Assembly (NCBI GenBank): GCA_963921425.1
Contig: OY992834.1
Span: 6,138,001 to 6,202,000 of the forward strand
Direction: 5' to 3'
From: Dryas octopetala
Lineage: Eukaryota; Streptophyta; Magnoliopsida; Rosales; Rosaceae
DNA: 64,000 bases
Position 1 is the stretch's first letter. The number at the start of each line of letters is the position of its first letter. The notes below the pieces were generated by a model that saw only the letters and a program-made list of their open reading frames with translations, had not been told where the DNA came from and did not search any database. The position numbers and the translations under genes were made by a program. This document shows positions 37,901 through 49,432 of this stretch, in pieces.

Positions 37901-38975
37901 AGCTCCTCATTTTTGAAAAGAAAATGAGAACCGCTACCTGCACATTACAGTGTTTATATATAGCAATAATTGAATCTAATTATAAATCGTGACAAAAAAC
38001 AAATATTAATTAATTGGATCATTTAAAATATTGATCGGCCTTGTCCTTATTTCATACATAGTAATGCTACACTTATTATATTATTATACTATAATTTCAT
38101 ACCACCTTATATGACATTTATACATTTGACACTAAAATAAAAAAAAAAAAAAAAAAAAGATTGAAATACTCTGTCCAATAAAATAATGACATATAAAGTG
38201 AGATACAAATGTTAAAAAAAAAAAAAAATTGGGACAATAAGCATTATTCTTTCACTTATTATATCACATGCCATTTAGCCAAATTAGTCCATCTTGTTGA
38301 CGCATAATGATTTGCAGCCACTATATATGAAGAATTCATATGCTTTTACAGTAGAATTTTTATCCTAACAAGGCAATGCATTTCACAAAAGGAATAGAGA
38401 AATTGGGAAAACAATTGTGAAGAAATCTAGGCATGACATGGAGCACGTGCTTAATTCGTCTAACACACGTACGTGAATTTATTTTAAAATTGTGAAATTT
38501 TAGACATCTATTCCAAAACTAATTAACAATAAAAGTAATAGTCTAAGACCTTTATAAATTACTATGTAAAGTTATAATTTTTTAACGTGGAACAACACGT
38601 ACTCCACATTCTCTCAAATTAACTATAAAAATTAAGGACTGATCTCTTACATGTGGAAGGGGAAGAACAGCTAAAATGTCGACTAGGATCGATGTACTTC
38701 CTGAACGAAATCCTGAGTGCTTAGATCTATAAATTTGAAAAATGATATCCACTATATAAAAAAGATCTATGACTGATCGGGAGAAAAGAGCTGCTATCTT
38801 CATGTTTCTGTCCAACTTCATGCACTTCATATCCTCATTAATAATTGGAATGTAGAGAAATAGAGGATCCAGCAAAACAGAAAATAAACATGATACTATA
38901 AATATCATATTCCAATATGAACCCTGAGGATCAAGAATTCCCTTCATTGTAGTGCCTGAACTTGAAGCAGGACTC
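34904..38975 (-). CDS. Cyclic nucleotide-gated ion channel (CNGC1-like), short form
   Basis: Six exons are visible: 38975-38651, 37937-37695, 37132-36846, 36502-36391, 35794-35513, 35287-34904, all joining in frame. The first ATG within them (38947) would give 534 residues. S1 is WNMIFIVSCLFSVLLDPLFL, S4 includes VLNFLVMLQYVPRFLRIYL, S5 ends with VLGAIWYFFAFQQITTCW, the pre-pore part has GIYLNILQSGLLGSTNFPQK, and the pore has the plant-type GQN filter (SSFGQNLQPS). The cyclic-nucleotide-binding domain is in the last exon (LKPKTYRPGEDIIEMGEPLK). Plant CNGCs are plasma-membrane cation/Ca2+ channels. Three things are odd. The family block between S2 and S3 is replaced by a short IYRSKHSGFRSGSTS. 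The linker after S6 carries a Lys-rich run unlike other CNGCs. The protein stops at GMDSQW, before the usual calmodulin-binding/IQ tail. A 3' splice site precedes 38975, so an upstream exon with the true start may exist. Confidence 0.8.
36801..36840. repeat. 14-bp direct duplication around a 12-nt A-tailed insert
   Basis: AGGGTTCACATGTA at 36801-36814 and 36827-36840 flank GCGACAAAAAAA. The first copy ends exactly where the insert starts, and the A run meets the second copy, as after a LINE-type retroposition event. Confidence 0.7.
37305..37661. mobile_element. MITE with long terminal inverted repeats inside a CNGC intron
   Basis: The left end AAGAGTTAATTATACTTACA is matched in inverted orientation by the right end (TGTAATTAACTCTT). 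The arms stay alignable for about 100 bp, including TTTCAAAAATTACACATAC against GTATGTGTAATTTTGAAA. The copy is 357 bp and non-coding. It sits in the intron between exons 37695 and 37132 of the CNGC gene. AAAAAT on both sides (37299-37304, 37662-37667) could be the target-site duplication, though in AT-rich DNA this is weak evidence. Confidence 0.8.
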
Positions 38976-39110
38976 CTGGACAAGACACAACAAGCATAAA
39001 ATTGCGCCTATCAGAATCAGCAGATAGAAAAACAATATATATTAAGGAGGCAATGAAGCTGTGGCTAGACTAGTAGTAATATAACGGTATTAGAGTTGAA
39101 GAAACTAACC

Positions 39111-39114
<4 letters not shown>
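38976..39114 (-). other. Upstream part of the CNGC gene (possible leader or intron end)
   Basis: The minus strand shows an acceptor-like TTGTCCAG just before 38975. The stretch 38976-39066 is matched by a second copy at 43845-43940, so it belongs to the ancestral CNGC gene end. I could not identify a coding first exon here. Confidence 0.45.

Positions 39115-39175
<61 letters not shown>
39115..39175. repeat. (GA)n microsatellite upstream of the CNGC gene
   Basis: About 30 GA units. It lies between the recognisable 5' end of the CNGC gene and the purine-rich tract further out. Confidence 0.93.
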
Positions 39176-39180
<5 letters not shown>

Positions 39181-39315
39181 ATGACGAAGAGATAAGAAAA
39201 AAATCTGGAGATGGAGACTACGGCCTTGTGATAACTGATAACTTGATAAGATGATAAGAATAAGAATATTAAAGGCTGGTGGTCTACGTATGTCTAGTCT
39301 TAACTCTTAAGTCTA

Positions 39316-39525
39316 CGGGGGAAAGGAAAAGGAAGGAAAAAAAAGAAGGAAAAAAAAAGGAAAAGAAAAAAGGAGAAAAAAAAGAAGGAAAAAAAAAAGA
39401 AAAGAAAAAAGGGAAAAAGAAAAGAAAAAAGGAAAAAAAAAAAAGAAGGAAAAAAAAAAAAAAAAGAAAAAAGGAAAAAAACAGAAAAAAAAGGGAAAGA
39501 AATAATAAAAAAGAGAAAAAAATTA
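39316..39525. repeat. Purine-only low-complexity tract (AAAGG/AAAAGAA)
   Basis: About 200 bp are almost pure A and G on the plus strand, made of irregular GGAAAAAAAAGAAGG-like units. The open frames found in it (Lys-rich on one strand, Phe-rich on the other) are an effect of composition. Confidence 0.9.
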
Positions 39526-39931
39526 AAAGGTTTAGGGTTGATTGGAGTTTGAGGCATTTGGGCAATTGTAAAGAAAAAAAATGGTTTTGAATTTTTTTTG
39601 ACCATTTTGAAGTTTCGTTTAGTTATTTTTAAACCCTAAATCAATAAACTTTAATATATTTTTATATAAAAAATAATTAAAAATACCATAAAGGGCCTAA
39701 ATCCTAATATCATATACCATATCCTAAACAATATAGAGTATAGATTATAAAATATATAGGGTTTAATGTATAGATTATAGAGTATAAATAATATACTAAT
39801 TTTATTTATTCATTATACTAATTTTATTTAACAGTATTTGTCTCCAGCGCATTATATTCATCTTATATCACATGAAGCCTACTATATATATAATTAGTTT
39901 CTTCAATGTTTTTTATCAATTGAGTAGATAA

Positions 39932-40285
39932 CAAGGGTTTAAATTTCGAAGTTTTCGGCGAAATTTCGCCGAAAATTTCGTTTTTTAGGGGTTCCGAAAT
40001 TTTAACACGGATTCGACTAAATTTCGGAAAATTTCGGCGAAATATTCGAAATTTCAAGCGAAATTTCGAATGCCCCAACAGCCAAATTTTTTTAATTTCA
40101 GAGAAATTTCGTCGAAATTTCACTCACAAGTAGATAATATGTTAAATAAACATATGGTAAAGTTTCATTCAAAATTTCCGTATTTTGATAGTAATTTCCA
40201 TCGTTTCCATCTAATTTTTGTCGAAATTTAAAAATCTTCGAAATTTTCGTCGAAATTTTCTCGAAACCCGAAATTTTATTCCTTG
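39932..40285. mobile_element. TIR element built of GAAATTTCG repeats, about 354 bp
   Basis: The left end reads CAAGGGTTTAAATTTCG; the right end, read inward, is CAAGGAATAAAATTTCG. Inside, the self-complementary words GAAATTTCG and CGAAATTTTCG recur many times on both sides of a unique middle. That suits a non-autonomous TIR element with subterminal binding repeats. No matching 8-bp flanks could be found, so the superfamily is open. Confidence 0.6.
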
Positions 40286-40288
40286 CTC

Positions 40289-40438
40289 TAGATACTTCTT
40301 TTGCAGTAGGTCAACATTATATATATAGTTTATTATTTTTATAAAGTGTAGTACTATTTAGTGTCATAAAAGCATTTTAATAATTGAAAGGATTGGCTAG
40401 CTAAAAAAACGGTGAAATTAGTATTGACAATAACTTGT
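40289..40438. repeat. 150-bp direct repeat, copy 1
   Basis: Starts TAGATACTTCTTTTGCAGTA, and is very similar to 40945-41094 apart from a handful of substitutions. Its left edge lies four bases from the end of the TIR element. The similarity continues weakly past the end through TCTTTTAATTTGTAA. Confidence 0.85.
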
Positions 40439-40944
40439 AGTCTTGACTCTTGACTTCCCAAGTCTTTTAATTTGTAACTTGTAGTCTTGACTTCCCAAGT
40501 GAATTTGGGCTAATTGACAAGAAGGAGCAAGCTCCACTCCATGAGCTTTTAGAATCCGAATCTCGATCATTGTTCCTTACTGAACAGGGATTTGCATACC
40601 CCATTAGGGATACATAGTTAAATTAAAATAAATTCTGATCACAAAAAAACAAAATTTGTTCGGTTGCTTATTGATTAAGAAAAATTTTTTTAATGTATTC
40701 GATACACCACTATGTAGTGTAAGTAATTTATCGTATAAGAGTATTATTATATGTTATATTTATATTAATAAGTTATAATATTAATAACATTCATTCATAT
40801 TATGATACGTTGAATTAATTATACCATATAATGATGTATATATTACACAAAATAATTTATCATCGACTAAGATCAATCTACATACTGTACATGCAAATTG
40901 CTATTTGATTATAAAATATTTTGTTGACCAAAACATAGTTTTTG

Positions 40945-41094
40945 TAGATACTTATTTTGCAGTAGGTCGACCTTTTATATATATTTAATCATTTTTATAA
41001 AGTGTAGTACTATATAGTGTCATAAAAGCATTTTAATAATTGACAGGGTTGGCTAGCTAAAAAAACGGTGAAATTAGTATTGACAATAACTTGT
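40945..41094. repeat. 150-bp direct repeat, copy 2
   Basis: Starts TAGATACTTATTTTGCAGTA and ends TATTGACAATAACTTGT, in the same orientation as copy 1, 656 bp downstream. The DNA between the copies is AT-rich and non-coding. A local segmental duplication is the simplest reading; the ends do not look like LTR termini. Confidence 0.85.
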
Positions 41095-42185
41095 GGAGTC
41101 CATCTTTTAATTTGTAATAAATCAGGCAGGTAAGATTTGAATAACATAATTAGTCGATTGCTAATTTTATTAAAATACCATCTTATCCCTCCAAAATATC
41201 TAATGACTATAATTCATCTTATCCATTATTCTCTTTCAATTTCCTCTCCATAGGACCATAACCCTAGCTTCCAATCTCATATTCCTAATTCATCTTTCAT
41301 CTCCTCTTTCAATTTCTTAAGTTTTAACTTTTAATTTTTTTTTATATCTATTTGCATTACATGTTATTTACTTATTTATTTAATTTTTCTATCTTCAACA
41401 CAATTGAGTTCGCCTTGAGTTTTTCTTATCTACTTCCATTCTGTTTGGGTCGCTGACCTTGGTATGATTAAGTATGCCAGTTATTCAAGAAATTGACTCT
41501 TATATCTAATGCTGTGTTTTTAGAAAAAAAAAATTACTTTTACAAGGAAGCCATAAGAGTTGAAGTGCCATCATCAGGTCTTTAGTTTGTTTTTCGCTTC
41601 CATTTTTGGGGCTTTTGCCTTTCTTTTACTCTTCATATGCTCTCTCCAAGATTCATATGCTCCAACATCGATCACCGTATTCTCCGATACAATCACATTT
41701 GCCGCTGCCGCCAACTACGTCTTATTCGTGGTCGCTATCACACTCACCGCTGCCGAAGATGCTTTACACACACCGTCGTAAAATTGAGCTGTGTCGCCAA
41801 TTTCTTCGTCGCAATATTGGAAACTGTTTCGCTCTGCTCCACTTAATTAATCTCATATTCATGCACTATCACACATAAATACATGGCCAAAATACATTTT
41901 TGGTCTTTATACTTTAACGAAGTTTCCACTTTAGTTCAGTTCTTTCAATTCAATTTTGACAATTTTAATTTCGTACTTTCATTATGTTTACAATTAAGTC
42001 TAAATAGTTAACTCAATTTATTTTTTAGACGCAAATATGATGTGGCAATGTATATGAATGAATATTTTAGATATTTCATAATTAATACGGTCTAAATAAA
42101 TAATTTAAAAAATTAAATAAAATATAATTAAGAAAGAAATTAAGAAAAAACAAAAACTTAAATAATTAAGAAACGGACATGTGGT
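41095..42185. other. AT-rich DNA without a supported gene
   Basis: Open frames at 41560-41880 overlap in three frames and match no family. The stretch 41890-42010 (TTTTTGGTCTTTATACTTTA and following) resembles one arm of a common plant MITE, but the opposite arm is not present. The left break of the GET3-like fragment lies near 42186. Confidence 0.4.
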
Positions 42186-43386
42186 TCTTTTGAATTGATC
42201 GAGCAGATTGTGGCAGAAGAGTTTGGGGTGCTTCCTGGAATGGATTCTATTTTTTGCGCATTAGCACTTGAGAGGCATGTAGGATTCTTTAGGGATGTGG
42301 CCCAAATAAACCACAAGAAAGATAAATTTGACATAATAATATATGATGGAAAGAGCTCTGAGGAAATGCTAGGGATAATAAGTGCAGCCCGTAAAGCAAG
42401 GTCAAGGGAGTTGATTAATTTCCACGCACAAACACTAGCTATATATACTCTTTCACATTCATTTGTTGATATATATTCACGTACAGGCCGTACTTGATAT
42501 ATCTGCGGAAAGTGGCTGAGAAAACTGATCTTGGGAGGCTGAGTCGATATCTGAACGGGGAAAAGGGTAGAGAAGTATGGAACAGTCTGGTAAAAATGTT
42601 GGAGGTAAGTAAATAGTATCATCCCTAGCCTATATATACATTCTGTGATGCTGCATTAATTGGTTGGTAGTTTTGATTATATATGTACTGCATGTGGTGC
42701 ATGTAGAGATGGTCGTCTGCTTTCTCAAATCCTGACAAATTTGGGTGCTTCCTAGTGATGGACCCACACAACCCAGCATCTGTTACATCTGCATTACGTT
42801 ATTGGGGTTCCACAATCCTAGCTGGTGCACAGGTTTCTGGAGCGTTTGCTATTGCTTCACCAAATGGGAATACAAAACAATCACTCAATGAAAAATTTTT
42901 ACCCTTGCCTTTTGCTTTCATTCCGCATCTCTCCTTGGCTAAACCCCCTCCTCGAGATTGGACTAAAATCATGAACAACACTGCCGGTGAAGAAGCACGA
43001 AAAATTCTTTTGAATAATACAAATACCTCCAGTATGCCCGCCGAAGAAAGAAAATCATTAGACTTTAATCCAGACCAAAAAACACTAACTCTTCTCATGC
43101 CAGGTTTTGAGGAGTCAGAGATCAGGCTAAACAAAGTATGCTTAATTAGTTCTTATATATATATGTGTGTGTGTGTGTCTTTTGTTATATATAGACCTAA
43201 TCATTTCTGACTTTTGACGTGCACATTTTTGGGTATATATCTCACAAAATGCAGCGTAGTGGAGAATTCAAGTTGTTTGTGGAAGCAGGGGATCAAAGAC
43301 GTGTATTTTATCTGCCCTCTGAAGCTCATGAGCAAGTTCGAGATGTCAAGTATGAAAAAAATAAGCTTGTAATCAAAGTGCAATAG
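42186..43386 (+). pseudogene. 5'-truncated GET3/ArsA-like ATPase gene (At1g26090 type) lacking the P-loop
   Basis: Four exons (about 42186-42400, 42487-42604, 42707-43135, 43255-43386) join in frame with GT-AG sites and end in TAG, giving about 297 codons. The translation contains EEFGVLPGMDSIFCALALER, FDIIIYDGKSSEEM, VAEKTDLGRL, CFLVMDPHNPASVTSALRYW, and a C-terminal ArsA_HSP20-like domain (LTLLMPGFEESEIRLNK to VKYEKNKLVIKVQ). This matches the C-terminal two-thirds of the chloroplast P-loop protein At1g26090. The N-terminus, with the GKGGxGKT nucleotide-binding loop and about 150-170 residues, is absent; AT-rich unrelated DNA adjoins at about 42186, and no in-frame ATG opens the first exon. 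Introns are kept, so it is a DNA-level partial duplicate, not a retrocopy. The undamaged frame means the event is recent or the fragment is still expressed. Confidence 0.8.
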
Positions 43387-43743
43387 TAAAATCAAATTCT
43401 TGTAACTTCATCTATTCATAATCACTTGGGATATCTCTTTGAGAGAGAGACAGATTAAGCAAGCAGGCATTTATTTATATTCCATTATAATTTCAATAAA
43501 GGTAATCTTGTTTTCTTATCAAGGCATAAGCATGCTATGATTATATTCTGTTCCGATGTTCGTCACTTATTAATTGAAATAGGCTTGCACAGCCGAGTTA
43601 TATATAGTAAATGCCTTCATGCTCTCTGCATCGAATCCTCCGACAAAGTGGAAACAGTTCCCAATTATAGCATATTTAATTTTGCCACATTAGATTGAGG
43701 CACAGATACAAAAGTTTGAAGCCCAAATATTTTCCCCATTACG
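43387..43743. other. 3' flank of the GET3-like fragment
   Basis: Contains the likely former 3' UTR (AATAAA-like signals around 43490-43500). No other gene is seen. Confidence 0.4.
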
Positions 43744-43940
43744 AATATCATATTCCACTTGGCCGGGAAGGAGTACTGTCCCCTCAGGATCAAGAATTTT
43801 CTCTAGTATTTGCCATTTTCCTTGTGCTGTCTCCGAGTTTAAGTCTGGATTACTGGGTAAGACAAGACAAAACAAAAAGAAAATTGCGCCTATCAGAATC
43901 AGATTGAAGAAACAATTAAGGAGTAATTGAAGCTATGGCA
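43744..43940 (-). pseudogene. Decayed copy of the CNGC 5' end
   Basis: The segment is alignable with 38901-39066: shared words include AATATCATATTCCA, AGGATCAAGAATT and AAATTGCGCCTATCAGAATCAG in the same order and orientation. On the minus strand it encodes KILDPEG, and after a frame break WNMIFV, equivalent to ILDPQGSYWNMIFI of the CNGC gene. No further CNGC exons follow, so only this end was copied or survives. Confidence 0.8.
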
Positions 43941-45907
43941 TGACTAGTAATCCTATGGTGACTCAACTCATTTAATTCACACAAAAGAGGAAAATATCTA
44001 GAATTAACGAAAAAAGTTCAGCCACTGCAGTGTTTGAACGGCCTCTGAAGATACAAATTATTTAAAAAAAGAAAGAAAACAAATTAATTAGTCTATGACC
44101 AACAGGTCGACAACTCTGTCTTCGTTACCAAGTCATCCTTAATAATTTACAAATTTAAGACGAAACAATGCTCTGAGTCGGTGAAAAATAATAATAAATC
44201 CCATGGGAGTGTGTTAACATGCAAATTGCTATCTGATTAAAACTTCATAATTGTGATTGCCTTGGACAATTCAATCAAACTTCTACACTTTCTATTTGAG
44301 AAAGATTTTACTACATTATTTTGAAAATTGGGTTTAGCTCCATTAATCACACATGCCAATTAATTACCATACAGTCAGTCAACAAGGAATCATGATGATC
44401 AGTGGTTCTCTGTTGCCAACACCACTTATCTCTACACATGTCATCTGTCATGTGGAGTAATTGATGAGATTAAAAATCCATAAAGATTTTTAACACTAGT
44501 CAATATATAGTCGCACATCTCCTATGTCCACCGTTAGATCAAATTAATGGATAAGATTAAAAATCCATAAAGATTTCGACTGATTTTAATACTTAAAAAA
44601 ATCATTATCTTCCCGCGTACTTTAGCCTCAAAAGCTTTGCTCCCTTCCACAGCTCCTCCACACCTTCTCTCTCGGGCTATGCATTTTGCAATGAAAAAAA
44701 AAAATGATGGGGCTTTCTATTGTCAAATAAGCACAGACGTTTAAAATATTCTTCTTGCGATCCAGTTAAGTCGAGCATCGATCGCTTAGGTGACACTAGT
44801 GTTATCAAGTGATAAAATAATCATAAATTTTTTGTTTTTGATGAAAGAACAATCATTAATAGTGTGCATGAAATTATTTTATTTTTTCTTTAGACTTATG
44901 CACTATTTTTTTGTATTAATTTATTAATATATCACAAGTAATGTATAAAAAAGGGTGACGATTTTAACACTCTAATTTTGTACGTTTACACTCTTCTTTA
45001 TTTTTATGCCTTGATAATTGAGTAAATAAATGAAGAAAAATAAAATAGAGGAGTGCAAGTGTACAAAATAGGACTGAGAAAATCGCTACCCTTAAAAAAA
45101 AGGCTATATAATGATAATGTAACGGTTATAGTAATATAAGTTACCGAGCATTTAAATTGTCATCTAGCGTTCATGAAATTTGAATTTAAGAATTTCACAA
45201 AAACAAGATCCGGCATCACCACTAGACTGTATTGACAATGCTTAAACTAGACTGAATGATTATTGACAATGCTTAATTTTAAGTTTTTTGCTAAGCACAC
45301 TTAATTTTAAGTTAGAACTTAGAACGCATTTATGCTAAAAAACAAAATTCACGCATTTTGTAAGTGGACCGTTTAGAATGCAAGGCTTTCCATTTCGGGC
45401 CAAAAAAACGGAAAGGACTAGCTTTTAATAGTCAACGAGTACCGCAAACTTAGAACCGCTAGCTATTTCAGGTAAAATATACAACACAAGGAACACATTG
45501 GTTTATCCACTGCTAATATATCTCAAACTAACAAATGTATTATGTATCTTATTCTTGCTTTTATTGGAACGTGAAACTGATGCTGCACTTCTCCAGACTA
45601 ACATTAAGGTACAGGTAGGAAAGCTACTTCAATTTCTATCAAATAAATTAAATAAATGTAGAATATGTTTAGGTCAACAACTTGACAATAAAACTTAATT
45701 TTGCATATATATATGTTTCAAATTTCCCCAGAGCAATACCAAGTTAAGGCAAGAGAAATTGTACAAGGCAAGTTGTTCTGCCGAAATTTGCGGTACTTTC
45801 ATCAGAAAAGGATTTATGTACAGGGAGCACAGGGCAGTAACAGTTACAAGGCCCAGTACAAAGAACATTGTGAACTTCAATAACTTAGCAGGCCAGAAGA
45901 TGTCGAT
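43941..45907. other. AT-rich intergenic DNA and MAEA 3' UTR
   Basis: No gene is supported. A 23-bp word (AGATTAAAAATCCATAAAGA plus TTT) occurs twice, at 44467-44489 and 44554-44576. The last 200-300 bp before 45908 should be the 3' UTR of the minus-strand MAEA gene. Confidence 0.45.
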
Positions 45908-48900
45908 TTATGATATATATGCCTTCACTAGATCTGTGTAGTTGCAGACCAAACCTGTCCTTGGACAAATAATTTTACCATCATTCTTCTTGGCCATTTC
46001 TTCAAGAGCCTGCCAAAACATAAAACGAGGTAAGACTTCAACACTAATTAACCATGATCATCTAATACTAGCTAGCACAATGCATGTGAATTAACCTTAG
46101 TGCTGTAGACATAGCCATTGGGCAAGACTTGTGGTGGGTTCTCTGTATCCATTAATTCCTTAGTTATGTAGCAAACAAGCTTCGAGTGATGCTGCTTAGA
46201 ATAAGGTAATGGCAGGGCTAGTTTCCGGAAACCCTCCTGTGATAGTGGGTCCTCCTTTGTGCAATCATCTTCATAACAGTATCTGAATCAGGTCAAGGAA
46301 AGAGAATATATCTGAATACAATTAGCAGCTGAAACGCATACAAACACCTGCATAAAGGATTAAAGGCGACTGAGAAGTGCCCAACTCAATGACCACCTAT
46401 ATGATCACCCAACCATTGTTGGATTACAACTTACAACCGTTGAGTTAGCACAAAATGGCAGACAATACTATATTTTGTGAAAAATTCCTTCACTTCAATG
46501 TTTTCACAACCAAAAAATAAATATGCAAGTTAGCAGTCAAATTTCCATCATTTTTAACACATAAGTTTGAGCAGAAACTACAAGAACTACATATCAGATG
46601 AATAATTGGTAATGGATACGGAGTTTTCAGAGCAGACAAGCCTGCTTGCAGATAAATATTCAACAAAGGCTCAAGCGTCATGCCATATAACTTGCAGAAT
46701 TCCTGTTTGAATTGGTCGACCAGGTAGTCCCATTGCTTTGGCTCAAATAACACCTGGAAAGTATAACCAACCAAAGAACAAAATGAAATTTTACAAAGCA
46801 TGATGAAGTATATACAATAAATTTATCCATGAAGAAGAATTCCCTGGGAGAAACAGTTCACCTTGTATGTAGCACATTCAGTAGTACTCTTATAAGCTAC
46901 TGTTACAAAGACCCGCTGCAATTCTTTCATATGGGTGGTTCCCCATGGTGCAAGGTATTTCTGAGCATATGTGATAGCTCTCAAGTTATTTTCAGCTCGT
47001 ACCAACTCTATGAACTCTTGAAGCCTCAGCTGAAACTCGAATTTGCTCTGCCATCAATAAAAACATTCAGCATCAAAAGCTAATACTATGTTTTAGATGT
47101 TGCAGTAACTGCACCACATCTAAAATATACAGCATTATAATTTAGAATGGAGAGTTTCTTTAATAAATCAAACAAGAAAAAGAAACCACCCCCCCACCCC
47201 CCCCCCCAAAAAAAAAAAAAAAAAACAAAAACAAACATAGAAGAAGACATTTGTTAGTTTCAACTTTCTAGACATGTAATCAATTCAGGTATAACTTCAT
47301 GAGTAGTTAATCAGAAATCTAGTAGAATCAACATACATGCGGAAGCCATGCAGCTATCATAACAGCAAAATGACTAAGATGCAGCTATCATTATGAGGGA
47401 TCTTCACAACTACATAGCAGCAAAATGACTAAGATTCTATGAAAGAAAGGTAATTCTTTTTATTTTCATTTCCTGTTATGTAGTCCAAGTATGCAGAAAG
47501 CATGCAATAGAAAGCCCTAACTAGAGCAAATAGCCCCTTCCAATTAGGACATCAAAAATGGTAAGAAGATAATAACAAGTTAAATTTCAGATGAACCAAA
47601 GAGCCAGGAAAGAAATGATTAAAGAATCACCATCTTTAGCTTATGCAGAGGATATTCATTTGCTAATGCCTTTCAGAAACAAGCAACATAACAGATAATT
47701 CTACTCCTACAAGAATGAACAAATAATTTTACAGACAAAATAATAGTATTAGAAAACTCATCTAACCCAGCAATTAATAAAAATCCAGAGAAAAGTGACT
47801 ACAAACCTTGGATTTCTTTAACCTTGACTTGTTCTCAGCACACCAGGCTAGGGCAGGACCTACCTCCTTATTCTGAAGAGCCTCAATAACCTTTTTCGCT
47901 TCTTGAAAAACATCAATATCAACAAGATCCTGGCACATAAAAGATTAATCAAGTTTCCAATACGTACAATATGGGAAAATTAGTACCCAAAGAAAACAAG
48001 AATTGTAACATGCTAGTAAACCTTGGCAGATCTTCCAAGGAGAGAAGGCCGATATCCACTATTTATTTCTACTTATGCTTACTCCTTAAATCTTATACTT
48101 GAAATGAGACTCGACCTATTCATCATGAAATCAATAAGATGCTATGTTTCACTCATATAACTTTGTGAAACTTAAACAACACGTAATCCTGGAAAAATGG
48201 AGCAAGGAGACTCTCCTACTTTCACTCTTTTTCTTTTTCTTTCATGAAACCTCCTTGGCCAAACTATAATTTCACTGAATAATTCCCTAATTGATGTCAA
48301 TAAGATAATGTCCACCCATTGTTAGAAAAGTTCCTCTTCAAATTGTAATGTAGCGTGCACTATTGGTTGACGATCATGATCAAAACAGAAGTGTTTGATT
48401 CCCGTAAATATGATAACAGTGTCATCCTTTCAAAGTACCTCAAGCCCAATAATACACCCAAGGTCCCAAACTACAACAATTCATGATATTCGATCTCCGT
48501 TGCATAAAGAACAACAACTATGTTATGGCAACTAATCAGGGACAAGAAAACAAAACTACCTGAATATTTCTGCTTTCCGCCAGCTTCAATGCAGTGTCAT
48601 AATAAGACATCCGCAACATGTAGTCCACAAGGATCCGATTCAAGCGCATGTTATTCCACTCAGACAAACTCTCCACATCTGCTGATTCTAAATGATCAAT
48701 CCGAGCCCGGCACCTCTGCGCCTGCAAGTGCTCTGTCCTACTCCCCTCTTCCAACTACACATCAATAAATATACAAATTCCAATCATAAATTGCCAAATT
48801 CAATTACTCAATGATAAATACCAGTAAAATAAAACCCACTTAAATCCTCTAAATCCTTAAAGCACACATACCCAATCATAATTAGCTCAAACCCAATTCA

Positions 48901-49432
48901 GATCGAGGAATTTCAACAATTCAACACTCAAGGTCACTCATTTTCCAATTACCCTCTAAACTCTTGAATTCATCGAATTCAAAACAATAAATGAACAAGC
49001 CTCCTTTGTGCAATCATCTTCATAACAGTACAATTCAGATACTGTTGATTCTAAGAAAAAAGAGCTAGGGTTTATAAATGCAATACCTTTCTTTTAAGCC
49101 CCTGCAACCTGGAGACGAGGGAACTGAGGTGATTAACGGCGTCGTCACGCAACATGTCGTTTTGGTCGGCGGCTTCGGCGACGCCGGAGATGACGGCGGA
49201 CATCTCTTTCTCGACGGCGCGGTGGTTGGATCGGATCGTCTTCTTGTAGTGCTCGAAAGGGACTCTGAGGAACTGGTGCTCGAGCTTCAGGGAGTCTGAG
49301 AGGTGACTCAGTTTTGAGGACGGAGGAGGGGCTGCGGCGGTTGGGCCTGCTGGGCCTGGGCTTGGGCCTGCTGTGGTGGCGCTGCCGTTGGGAAGGGCAT
49401 CCATTTCCATTGGGGAGGAGAGAGAAAGAGCC

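Noticed and set aside
38976..39114. A coding first exon for the CNGC gene
   Set aside because: The minus strand has an acceptor at 38976, but the sequence upstream shows no convincing CNGC N-terminus; it is better called leader or intron until transcripts are seen.
39279..39605. Lys-rich and Phe-rich open frames on opposite strands
   Set aside because: They come from a purine-only tract; stop codons are rare there by composition, not by selection.
41560..41878. Three overlapping short frames, one with a membrane-like N-terminus
   Set aside because: Three frames open at once over the same 300 bp, with no homology and no exon structure linking them to the GET3-like fragment.
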